64,000 nt of DNA. Source: Haliscomenobacter sp. (GTDB lineage: Bacteria; Bacteroidota; Bacteroidia; Chitinophagales; Saprospiraceae). The DNA is taken from assembly GCA_016713275.1 (NCBI GenBank), contig JADJPL010000005.1, positions 124,001 to 188,000 of the forward strand, read 5' to 3'. A program made the position numbers and the translations under genes. The notes under the pieces are model-generated. The model was not told the DNA's origin. It made no database searches and saw nothing but the letters and a program-made list of their open reading frames with translations. Numbering within the stretch: the first letter of the stretch is position 1; every line of letters starts with the position of its first letter. Below are positions 55,686 through 64,000 of this stretch, piece after piece.

Positions 55686-58600
55686 ATGCTCAAACATATA
55701 CTCCCTGTTGCGTTGATTTGCGCGACAACCGCTCTTTTCGCCCAGCCACAGATGGATCGGATCCTGGGCAACCTTCAAGCCCGGCAAATCGGGCCGGCAA
55801 CCACCAGTGGACGGATTACCGCCATTGATGCCGTAAACCGAAGCCCTGAGGTTATCTATGTAGGTACTGCCGGTGGAGGCCTTTGGAAAACCACCAGCGG
55901 AGGCGCCGTATTCCTTCCCGTTTTTGACGACTACTGCCAATCCATCGGCAAGGTGACGATCGACCAAAACCACCCGGATACGGTTTGGGTGGGCGCCGGT
56001 GAATCCTGGGTGCGCAACAGCGTTTCCGTGGGAGATGGGATCTACCGGACCACGAACGGCGGAAAAGCCTGGGAACACCTGGGGCTCAAAAATACGGAGC
56101 GCATCAGCGATATCGTTATCCATCCCTCCAGTCCAAATACCGTCTTTGTAGCCGCTCAGGGCGCCCTCTGGAGCCCGAACCCCGAACGGGGCGTTTTCAA
56201 AACGTCGGACGGAGGCAAAACCTGGGAGAAAATCCTCTACATTGACGAGCACGCCGGGGCTACCGATCTCGATATCGACCCTAAGAACCCGGATATCCTT
56301 TACGCCACCCTTTGGAGCCACCGCCGGTATCCCGACTTCTTCGATTCCGGGTTAAATGGCAACAGCGGCGTATATAAAAGCACCGATGGCGGTAAAACCT
56401 GGAACAAAATCCATCAGGGCCTCCCAAAAGAAACCCTGGGAAGAATGGCTATTGCCGTAGCGCCGGGCAACGGCGAGGTGATCTACCTGACCGTGGAATG
56501 TAAAAGCAAGGAAGGCAAAGGGCTCTATTTGTCTACCGACCAGGGGGGCGCCTGGACGAAGGTCAGCAACGAATTCAACGCCACCGTCCGGCCGTTCTAT
56601 TTTTCGCATCTGGTAGCCGACCCCAAAAACGACAGCATCGTCATGAAAGCGGGGCTTGCTATGATCGTCAGCGAAAACCGGGGCAAATCCTGGCGGCCCA
56701 TGAATCAGGCCGTTCACTCGGACGTGCACGCCATCTGGATCGACCCGAACAACACCAAGCATCTGCTCATTGGCACCGACGGCGGGGTTTACGAATCCTT
56801 CGACAGGGGGAGTTCCTTTAAAATGTTTATGAACCTCCCTGTTGGCCAGTTTTACCATGTGGGCGTAGATAATGAAATTCCGTTCAACGTATATGGCGGC
56901 CTACAGGACAACGGTTCCTGGTACGCTCCTTCCCGAAAACCCGGCGGCATTGCCAATTCCGATTGGAAGCCCACCTTTGGCGGGGATGGGTTCTGGTCTT
57001 TCCCCCACCCGGCCAACCACCAGATCGTATTTGCCGAATACCAGGGTGGCAACCTGGTCCGGTTCGACAAAAAAACCGGCCTGGCCAAGGAAATCCGCCC
57101 GTTTCCCTCTGAATCCGAACCCAAGTTCCGCTTCAATTGGAATGCCCCTATCCATATCAGCCCAACGAATCCTAACCGAATGTATTTCGGGTCCCAGTTT
57201 TTATTCAGAAGCGAAGACATGGGGGATTCCTGGAAACGAATTTCCCCCGACCTGAGCACCAACGACCCTAAAAAACAGCGGCAAAAAGAATCCGGCGGGT
57301 TGAGTATCGATAATTCCGGGGCCGAAAACCACTGTACGATCTATGCCATCGCCGAATCCCCTGCCGACGGACAGGTCGTTTGGCCGGCACCGACGACGGC
57401 AACCTGCAAGTCAGCGCAAACGGAGGCCAAACCTGGACGAACGTAGCCGCGAATATCCCTGGGCTTCCTGCCCATACCTGGGTTGCCAATATAGAGCCAA
57501 GCCATTTCAACGCCCAAACCGCCTATGCAACCTTCGACGGTCACCGAACCGGCGACATGAAAACCTACGTGTACAAAACCACCGACCTTGGCAAAACCTG
57601 GGCAAGTATAAGCACCCCTCAAGCCGAAGGCTATGCCTTTTGCATCAAGGAGGACCTGGTAAATGCTCAGCTGCTTTTCCTTGGAACGGAACTGGGGTTG
57701 TTTATCAGTCTGGATGGAGGCAAAAACTGGGGCCGCTTCAGCAACAACCTTCCCAAAGTAGCGGTACACGACCCGGTCATTCATCCCCGAGATCATTCGC
57801 TCGTGTTGGCAACCCATGGCCGCGGGATCGCTATTATAGACAATATTTCCCCTTTGCGGCAAATTACGGCGGACGCGATGAACAAACCCTTCCAGTTTCT
57901 GGATGCCGGCCCTGCCATTTTACGCGACCCGGAAGGAACTACTGGATGGTATGGGGGGAACGGTGTGTTTTTGGGTCCCAACCCCAGCTCCGCAGCGCAG
58001 ATCATATATTACATGAGCAAGCGGCATACCTTTGGCAAAATGTACATCGAGGTCTGGAAGGATGGCCAGTTGCTGAAAACATTGCCGGCGGGGAAAAGCG
58101 CCGGCATCAATATCGTGGAAATGCCAACCACCCTCGAAAAGCCTAAAACGGTGCCCAGTAAAAACATCCAGGCGATTGCGGGAAACCTGTTTGGCCCCAA
58201 TTTCCCTGCCGGAGATTACCAGGTGAAAGTAGTTAAAGACAAAAGCGCCTATGAAACGACCATTTCCCTGATCCACGACCCCCAATCGCCGTTCACCCCT
58301 GCGGAACGCTCGGTGCAGAAAGAAACCACGATGAAGCTCTACGCGTTGACAGAAACGATGGCTTACCAGCACGAGGTCCTGATAACGTTGGAAAACCAGG
58401 CCCGTAAGGCAGCGGATTCCCTGACCAGTAAAAAGGATGCCAAGCTCAAAGCAGCGCTTCTAGCCCTTGCCCAAACCGTGGAATCGGAGCGTAAAAACAT
58501 CGTATCTACGGAAGGCGATGGCTACGTCAATGAAGACGAACGCCTGGTAGAACAGCTCGGGGACCTTTACCGGCAAGTCAGCACCTTTCCGGGGAAACCT

Positions 58601-58834
58601 ACGGATTCTCAAGTCAACCGCGCCGCGTTGATTGAAAAATCGATTGACGCGTTCCAAAAACGGATACAATCGGTTCTCGACACCCAGGTCAAAACCCTGA
58701 ACGGCCAGTTAGCCAAATTGGGCAGGTCGTTGCTTTCTTTCCCAGCTAAAGAGGAGTTTTTGAGCAAAAAAGATTCAGCGGCAGGCGCCTCCGGAGGGAA
58801 TTTAAACTTATGGATGAACAAATTCCGGTTCTAA
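55686..58834 (+). CDS. Sortilin/BNR-type secreted beta-propeller protein (frameshifted)
   Basis: About 1049 residues after repair. Signal peptide (ILPVALICATTALFAQ). Up to about residue 730 it contains repeated BNR/Asp-box blades (IYRTTNGGKAWEHLG, GVFKTSDGGKTWEKI, GVYKSTDGGKTWNKI, VYKTTDLGKTW), the signature of sortilin/VPS10-like propellers and many glycosyl-hydrolase-annotated proteins; family activity is not established. A C-terminal helical region (about 860-1049) follows. The frame breaks at GG (57382-57383): one more G gives GQVVWAGTDDGNLQVSANG. It lies downstream of the LolA-like gene. The MITE-like element 58876-58969 lies just after its stop. Confidence 0.85.
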
Positions 58835-58875
58835 GGCGCAGCTGCAAATTTCGCTTTGCTGGCCCCGTGAAATAA

Positions 58876-58969
58876 AACAGCCGGGGCTGTCTCAAAAGAC
58901 TGTTTTGCCAAAAAAATAAAATTTCATGCCGGAGGCAAGGCGTGGTCTTTTGAGACGGCCCCGGCTGTT
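58876..58969. repeat. Small inverted-repeat element related to 10295-10451
   Basis: The termini are the same GGGGCTGTCTCAAAAGAC as at 10295, here extended outward by flanking complementary bases (aacagcc/ggctgtt), giving arms of about 25 bases with one mismatch. Only about 45 bp lie inside, and the large internal palindrome of the other copy is missing. It lies between the BNR gene and a convergent gene, 41 bp after the former's stop, and may serve as terminator for both. Confidence 0.8.
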
Positions 58970-58989
58970 GATTTATGCTTTTAGAAAAC

Positions 58990-59520
58990 TTACCCTTCAA
59001 AGAAGTAAATCTGCCGGAGGATTTCGATCAGGGCAGCCACGACCAATTCATTGGGCACTGGCTGTTCCGACCAGGCCTTCATCCAAATGTCCACGCTGGA
59101 AGGAAAAAGCCCTTCAAAGTAGCGGGTAGCGGAGAAGACCTTTTCGTCCTTATCGTTCATGAAATTGACCCCGTAGTCCGCCACCTGCCGCTGAAGCAGC
59201 CTGGTTTCGATAGGGAAATAGGTTTTACCCTGAAAGCTGGAGAGAAGAAGCTCCCCGGATTGATCCGTCAGGGTGATCTCTTCGCCGAAACGAAGATTCC
59301 AGGACATTCCGTCTTCCCACTGGATAGAAAAGCGGCTCATATTCTTATCCACAGGTTGAACCGTAAACCCCGAAGATTGGCCTGCCAGCCGAACCGGTAT
59401 GGGGTTGCCGCTATACAAATCCGCCATTTGAATCGTGGTTTCCAGAATCGTTTGCTGCCCCCAAACGGCGGTTGCCAGGACAAAATAAAGGAACCAGACA
59501 AAAAATCGCTTCATAGTCAT
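58990..59520 (-). CDS. Secreted hypothetical protein
   Basis: 176 residues from ATG 59520 (or ATG 59514), with a signal peptide (FFVWFLYFVLATAVWGQ). The mature part is beta-rich: LYSGNPIPVRLAGQSSGFTV, MSRFSIQWEDGMSWNLRFGE and a C-terminal helical segment (ELVVAALIEILRQIYFFEG). No family recognised and no catalytic motif. It is alone on its strand, facing the BNR gene across an inverted-repeat element, and its 5' side has a gap of about 240 bp to the next gene in which I see nothing else. Confidence 0.55.
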   Translation of the reverse strand: MTMKRFFVWFLYFVLATAVWGQQTILETTIQMADLYSGNPIPVRLAGQSSGFTVQPVDKNMSRFSIQWEDGMSWNLRFGEEITLTDQSGELLLSSFQGKTYFPIETRLLQRQVADYGVNFMNDKDEKVFSATRYFEGLFPSSVDIWMKAWSEQPVPNELVVAALIEILRQIYFFEG

Positions 59521-59762
59521 AGATCGTCAAACATCCTATTGATTGAGAAGTTCGGAACCCCAAGGCCGAAGCATTCCCATTTTTGCAGGTGACCAAAATA
59601 TGGAATGCAAAAAAAGCAAATTAGTTTAAGGGGAAAACAAAAATCATTGCAATATTCGACGATCGCCAAAAGGTCTTCAAGGAAGCGCCTTCCTTTTCCA
59701 TAGAATGTTTTTATTTTGCCTCGGCAAACAGGATATTTTTTTAATTCGCAACCGAATTACGT

Positions 59763-61340
59763 ATGAAAAAACCATTTATCGCGGTTTTAATGCTCTTTTT
59801 GGCGGGGGCCCTTGCTGGGCAGGTTAAAAAATCTCCCGATCGAAAAGAAGGAGAAGGTCCCTATCCTCAATTGATCATCCGGGGAGTCACCCTGATTAAT
59901 GGCAACGGAGCGCCTCCTGTTGGACCGGTGGACGTCGTTGTAGAAAACAACCTGATCAAGGAAGTCCGCAACGTAGGGTACCCGGGGGTTCCCATCGATC
60001 CCAAGGGGAGGCCTCAGTTAAAAACCGGAGGAAAGGAACTCCAGGCAGAGGGCATGTACTTGCTTCCTGGTTTCGTGGACATGCACGGGCATATCGGAGG
60101 GCAGGCTCAGGGGGCTGATGCGGAATACGTCTTCAAAATCTGGATGGGCCACGGCATCACCACGATCCGCGACCCTTCGGCGGGGAACGGGTTGGACTGG
60201 GTGCTGGAACACAAAGCACGGAGCCTGAAAAATGAAATTACCGCGCCGAGGATCTTTGCCTATACGGCTTTTGGGTCCGGCCGCCAATCCCCTATTTCTA
60301 CTCCGGAACAGGCCCGCGAATGGGTAAGGGAAAACCAAAAACGCGGCGCGGACGGGATTAAGTTCTTCGGCGCCCCGCCGGAGATCATGGCCGCCGCCCT
60401 GGAGGAAAACAAAAAACTCGGTTTGCGCTCCGCCTGCCACCACGCGCAGATGGACGTGGCCCGCTGGAACGTGCTTCAATCGGCCCGGTCGGGGCTCACG
60501 TCGATGGAACATTGGTACGGGCTTCCTGAAGCGTTGTTTCAGGATCGCACGGTGCAGAACTACCCGCTGGACTACAACTACGCCAACGAGCAGCACCGCT
60601 TCGAAGAAGCCGGCCGCTTGTGGAAGCAGGCTGCTCCGCCCTACTCCAGTCATTGGAATAAGGTGATGCAAGAGCTGCTGGATCTCGACTTTACCATCGA
60701 TCCCACCTTTAACATCTACGAAGCCAACCGCGACCTGATGCGGGCCCGCCGGGCAGAATGGCACGAGGAATACACCATGCCCTCGCTTTGGCGCTTTTAC
60801 CTGCCCAGCCGCATTTCCCACGGGTCGTACTGGCATTCCTGGGGCACCGAACAGGAAGTGGCCTGGAAAGAAAACTACCGGCTTTGGATGGCCTTCATCA
60901 ACGAGTACAAAAACCGGGGAGGCCGGGTGACCGCTGGCTCCGATTCCGGTTTTATTTTCCAGCTATACGGCTTTGCCTATGTCCGCGAGCTGGAACTGAT
61001 TCGCGAGGCAGGGTTTCATCCGCTGGAAGTGATCCGGTCGGCCACCCTCAATGGCGCCCAGGCACTGGGCGTTGGGGACCAGCTTGGCACCATCGAACCC
61101 GGCAAACTCGCAGATATGGTTCTCATTGACGTCAACCCCCTCGAAAACCTCCAGGTCCTTTACGGAACCGGCGCGATCAAGCTCACCGACAAGAACGAAA
61201 TCGTGCGCGTTGGCGGCGTCAAATACACCATCAAAGACGGGATCATCTACGATGCCAAGCAACTGCTCGCCGACGTGCGGAAGATGGTAGCCGACAGCAA
61301 GAAAAAAGAGGACTTCGAGATTACTCAGCCCGGCAACTAA
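59763..61340 (+). CDS. Secreted amidohydrolase (metal-dependent, imidazolonepropionase-like)
   Basis: 525 residues with a signal peptide (PFIAVLMLFLAGALAGQ). Amidohydrolase superfamily marks: VTLINGNGAPPVGPVDVVVENN at the start, the metal motif GFVDMHGHIGG (HxH) at about 110, GITTIRDPSAGNG, a SACHHAQMD segment, GLTSMEHW, and the Asp of TAGSDSGF with LGTIEPGKLADMVLIDVNP. The class hydrolyses amide or cyclic amide bonds, and secreted members in Bacteroidota are often annotated as peptidase- or prolidase-like; substrate unknown. Intact. A palindromic repeat follows its stop by 11 bases. The preceding 240 bp to 59520 hold an AT-rich region without recognised motifs. Confidence 0.85.
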   Translation: MKKPFIAVLMLFLAGALAGQVKKSPDRKEGEGPYPQLIIRGVTLINGNGAPPVGPVDVVVENNLIKEVRNVGYPGVPIDPKGRPQLKTGGKELQAEGMYLLPGFVDMHGHIGGQAQGADAEYVFKIWMGHGITTIRDPSAGNGLDWVLEHKARSLKNEITAPRIFAYTAFGSGRQSPISTPEQAREWVRENQKRGADGIKFFGAPPEIMAAALEENKKLGLRSACHHAQMDVARWNVLQSARSGLTSMEHWYGLPEALFQDRTVQNYPLDYNYANEQHRFEEAGRLWKQAAPPYSSHWNKVMQELLDLDFTIDPTFNIYEANRDLMRARRAEWHEEYTMPSLWRFYLPSRISHGSYWHSWGTEQEVAWKENYRLWMAFINEYKNRGGRVTAGSDSGFIFQLYGFAYVRELELIREAGFHPLEVIRSATLNGAQALGVGDQLGTIEPGKLADMVLIDVNPLENLQVLYGTGAIKLTDKNEIVRVGGVKYTIKDGIIYDAKQLLADVRKMVADSKKKEDFEITQPGN

Positions 61341-61351
61341 AGACAACCCGG

Positions 61352-61531
61352 TGTAGCCCGGATTTTCAATCCGGGACTGTTTTGCGGATTTTCAATCCTG
61401 TAGCCCGGATTTTCAATCCGGGACTGTTTTGCGGATTTTCAATCCGCTGAACAGTATCGGATTGAAAATCCGATAAACATCCTCGGATTGAAAATCCGAT
61501 AAACATCCTCGGATTGAAAATCCGAGCTACA
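61352..61531. repeat. Palindromic repeat cluster (ggattttcaatcc)
   Basis: Seven copies of ggattttcaatcc or its complement ggattgaaaatcc. A unit of about 47 bp (tgtagcccgg through gcggattttcaatcc) occurs twice, then a 26-bp unit (cggattgaaaatccgataaacatcct) about twice. The outer 21 bp at each end are complementary except for one base. It lies between convergent genes, three bases from the next stop codon. Looks like a short non-coding mobile palindromic element. Confidence 0.85.
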
Positions 61532-61533
61532 GG

Positions 61534-62835
61534 CTACATTAGGACAACTTTTCGAATACTTACTTCGCCTTGGGCGTTGACCGTTCTCAAAAACAACAGG
61601 GAACTGGAAAACTCCCCTACGGGTAGTTCGAATTGCCCATTGGGCGCGATGCGCAGCGTACGAAGCAGGCGGCCCTGGGCATCCAATACCTCAACGGTAG
61701 TCTCCACGGCGCCGTTCCAGCGAAGGTTAACCGTCGTAGCGGCCGGAACCGGCCACACCTGAAGCGCGCTGGCGTCCAGGGTTTCCATGCTTTCGACTAC
61801 GACCGGAGAAAAAGTAAACGTCCCGTCAAAATCCACCTGGCGGAGGCGGTAGTAGTTCAACCCGGCAAGCGGCGTGCGGTCTTCAAAAACATAGTCCCTT
61901 GGGGTGCTCGTGGTTCCGTAGCCGTCTACGTTAGCCAGTAGTTCCCAATCGCTGCCGTTGGCGGAGCGCTCTACTTCAAAATGGGAGTTGTTGATTTCGG
62001 AGGAGGTGGACCAGAGGAGCTGGATAGCATGGGTTTGGGGAAGAGAGCGGAAAGAAGCGAGGTGAACCGGAAGCGCGGTATTTATTTTATACGAATAGTT
62101 ACTTCCTGAATTATTACTATAATTTATTGTCATTAAATCCGGAAAGTTATCAAGGTCAGAGCTTCCTGTGGACGCCAAAGTGGTGGTAAGAACATAATAA
62201 ATAACCGTAGTTCCATTTATTTGTCCAGGAATTTCGGCGGAATAGGAGGTCCCTGAGCCGGTCGCTAAAACCCAACCATCCGAAGCCCAGTTATTTGTCG
62301 TGTACCTAAGATAAACATTTTCTTCTGAGGATTTATTGGAGCTTAGGGTAATATTGACAGTTTGATTTCCCGCACTGGATGATTGATAAATTCCGTCAAC
62401 AAACGTACCAATTTGAGATACAGAAGAAATCCCGACAGGATAAGCCGACAAAGTCATAATCCCAAGGGCCAGACTTGAGCCAGCATAACTAGTAGGGTTT
62501 TGCGAAGTAACATGAATATAATAGGAAGGACTGCCCTTCCATGTTGCATTTGCACCATTTGCAGGGATAGTCCACATTTGGTTATATCCCGTAATCCAAT
62601 ATCCGGATGACCATTGGTGAGAATAATCAGAGTTAGCAATCTTGAATTGGTTATCAAAAACGGCATGGAAAGTAACTCCATAAAAGGAGGTTCCTCCACC
62701 TAATCCCGATTTTAAAGTTAACTGATCGGTTGTGCTCCACGAATTATGATCGCCACGAACATAATATTGAGCGAATAGGTTTAGGGGAACCAAACCTGAT
62801 AAAAAAATACCGGCGATGGTTAAGATTAGTCTCAT
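61534..62835 (-). CDS. T9SS-sorted secreted protein
   Basis: 433 residues. Signal peptide (LILTIAGIFLSGLVPLNLFAQ). The N-terminal part (YYVRGDHNSWSTTDQLTLKSG) looks like a carbohydrate-binding/pullulanase-type beta domain; then GTSYSAEIPGQINGTTVIYY suggests a second beta domain. A T9SS-type module follows: LPVHLASFRSLPQ, LLWSTSSEINNSHFEVERS and the sorting domain beginning VWPVPAATTVNLRW. The sorting domain directs export across the outer membrane and attachment. In the upstream part AT content is higher than in neighbouring genes. Activity unknown. It is upstream-adjacent to another T9SS protein in the same direction. Confidence 0.8.
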   Translation of the reverse strand: MRLILTIAGIFLSGLVPLNLFAQYYVRGDHNSWSTTDQLTLKSGLGGGTSFYGVTFHAVFDNQFKIANSDYSHQWSSGYWITGYNQMWTIPANGANATWKGSPSYYIHVTSQNPTSYAGSSLALGIMTLSAYPVGISSVSQIGTFVDGIYQSSSAGNQTVNITLSSNKSSEENVYLRYTTNNWASDGWVLATGSGTSYSAEIPGQINGTTVIYYVLTTTLASTGSSDLDNFPDLMTINYSNNSGSNYSYKINTALPVHLASFRSLPQTHAIQLLWSTSSEINNSHFEVERSANGSDWELLANVDGYGTTSTPRDYVFEDRTPLAGLNYYRLRQVDFDGTFTFSPVVVESMETLDASALQVWPVPAATTVNLRWNGAVETTVEVLDAQGRLLRTLRIAPNGQFELPVGEFSSSLLFLRTVNAQGEVSIRKVVLM

Positions 62836-62882
62836 AAGGTTTTAATTGAAAGGGTTAATTAGCCGCGTTTAACGATTTGCCC

Positions 62883-64000
62883 CTACTCCACTACCACCCG
62901 CTCCACAAAAACGTCCCCGTTTTCGGCGGCGAGGCGGACCAGGTAAATCCCTTTGGGAAACCGGTCTGCCGTCCAAAGCGGCGTTGCGGCGCCGCCCGGG
63001 TTCCTGAGGGAAAAGGCATGCAGTTTTTTTCCCGACAAGTCGAAAACCTCCACCTGGAACGGCTGGCCCGGAGCAAAGGCGCTCAAGTCGGCTAAAAGGT
63101 GGGAGGCGGTGGGGTTGGGAAACAACACCGGGGCCGCCCGGCTGTGAGGGATCATCGCGCTTCGGACCGGCGAATAGTCGAAACTGCCGTCGAGATCCGT
63201 CATTTTAAGGCGGTAGAAGGAGCGTCTGCCCGGTAGTGCCGACCGATCAATAAATTCGTACTGGTTACGCCCCTGGAGGCCCAGGCTTTTAACCCAACCC
63301 AGCACAAAAAACTGGGCGCCGGTCTCGGAGCGCTCTACTTCAAACCCAGAGAAGTTGACTTCCGCCTCGGATTGCCAGGCCAAACGAATATCCTCCCCGG
63401 CTACTTCCGCTGTAAAGGACACCAGGCGCAAAGGCAAAGGCTGAAGCGCAAACCCGTTGTTGTTGTAATTGTTCGGGTTGCCGTAGGGGTCGTTGTCGTT
63501 TGCCCCAACGATTTTAAATTGCTCCCCGTTCATCAAGCCTTCATTGAAAGAGATTCCAGCCAACACTGCTGAATTTACAATTGGAATGCGAATGCGCAAC
63601 AGATCGGCAGGAGAAGTAGGTACTTCGGTATGAGCTAATGCACTTGGAGGCGCGGCCATAAAGACCCCTTCCCAGGTGATGGCCAAAATGGAAGAGGCAT
63701 TATTCACCGTATTAACTATTGCGTACTTATTTACCGTGCTGCCAAAAACTTCCGCTGTTTCATTCAAAAGGTTTAAACGAGTTACGGTTACCCCGCTGGC
63801 AATACTACTTCCGAAGGCCGCCGTATTGTAGTTCAGATACACCTGCCCACGGATATGAAAACTCCCCGAAGCGCTCGCATGCAGTTGCACATCAAATTGA
63901 AAATCTGCACCTCCATTGACTACCTGGGGGTTGGACAAGGTGAAGGTCAGGGTTTGACCAAATCCGAAACCAAGCTTGAGCGCAAAAATTAGAAAAACCA
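62883..64000 (-). CDS. T9SS-sorted secreted protein (5' end outside the window)
   Basis: 372 codons are visible. The visible start reads VFLIFALKLGFGFGQTLTFT, part of a signal peptide, so only a few residues are missing. A cohesin-like or beta-sandwich domain follows (QLHASASGSFHIRGQVYLNYN, ITWEGVFMAAPPSA), then the same linker as its neighbour: LPLRLVSFTAEVAG, FSGFEVERSETG and FYRLKMTDLDGSFDYSPV. The end LFPNPTASHLLADL starts the T9SS sorting domain. It sits just upstream of the preceding gene on the same strand with a gap of 47 bp, so they may share a transcript. Function unknown. Confidence 0.82.
   Translation of the reverse strand, partial: VFLIFALKLGFGFGQTLTFTLSNPQVVNGGADFQFDVQLHASASGSFHIRGQVYLNYNTAAFGSSIASGVTVTRLNLLNETAEVFGSTVNKYAIVNTVNNASSILAITWEGVFMAAPPSALAHTEVPTSPADLLRIRIPIVNSAVLAGISFNEGLMNGEQFKIVGANDNDPYGNPNNYNNNGFALQPLPLRLVSFTAEVAGEDIRLAWQSEAEVNFSGFEVERSETGAQFFVLGWVKSLGLQGRNQYEFIDRSALPGRRSFYRLKMTDLDGSFDYSPVRSAMIPHSRAAPVLFPNPTASHLLADLSAFAPGQPFQVEVFDLSGKKLHAFSLRNPGGAATPLWTADRFPKGIYLVRLAAENGDVFVERVVVE

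Overview
The window looks like a chromosomal segment of a Bacteroidota bacterium, probably Saprospirales/Saprospiria-like (family-level placement is inference). The evidence is two SusC/SusD pairs, a further TonB-dependent receptor with a CarboxypepD-like N-terminus, a DUF5689 lipoprotein, at least three proteins with type IX secretion (T9SS) C-terminal sorting domains, and DUF2461, DUF6702 and DUF2490 genes. I see no rRNA, tRNA, CRISPR, transposase, phage or plasmid genes.

Layout. 0-9 kb: end of a MoeB/ThiF-rhodanese gene, a LuxE-like synthetase, a lipoprotein, hemF, a DUF2461 gene, a MacB-type permease, a DEAD-box RNA helicase and a secreted M20 amidohydrolase. 9-12 kb: DUF6702/DUF4198 genes and two coiled-coil proteins, one resembling a membrane-anchored PspA/Vipp1. 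12-21 kb: sbcDC, two tandem secreted CotH-like kinase genes and a one-domain asparaginase. 21-28 kb: a lipoprotein glucosidase of the glycogen-debranching family, asnA, a DUF2490 protein and an SLC45-like sugar transporter. 28-38 kb: a TonB receptor, a DUF5689 lipoprotein, a secreted endonuclease/phosphatase and a 1190-residue T9SS protein, plausibly a surface nucleotide or phosphate scavenging locus. 39-51 kb: two SusCD pairs separated by a nucleoside deaminase, then a Rieske oxygenase. 51-64 kb: a membrane-anchored Ppx/GppA-like protein, an amino-acid permease, a LolA-like protein, a sortilin/BNR protein, a secreted amidohydrolase and two T9SS proteins.

Two features run through the whole window. 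First, about sixteen genes are each broken by one (twice two) single-base frameshifts. Almost all lie in short homopolymers and are mended by restoring one base, which points to consensus indel errors rather than gene decay; the affected genes are annotated here as one CDS each. Second, the gaps between genes are filled with repeats. One class consists of arrays with a strict 7-, 8- or 9-bp period whose sequence differs from locus to locus. They are often arranged as two complementary arms and frequently start within a few bases of a stop codon. A second class consists of small palindromic or terminal-inverted-repeat elements without genes. These repeat classes are the most unusual content of the window.
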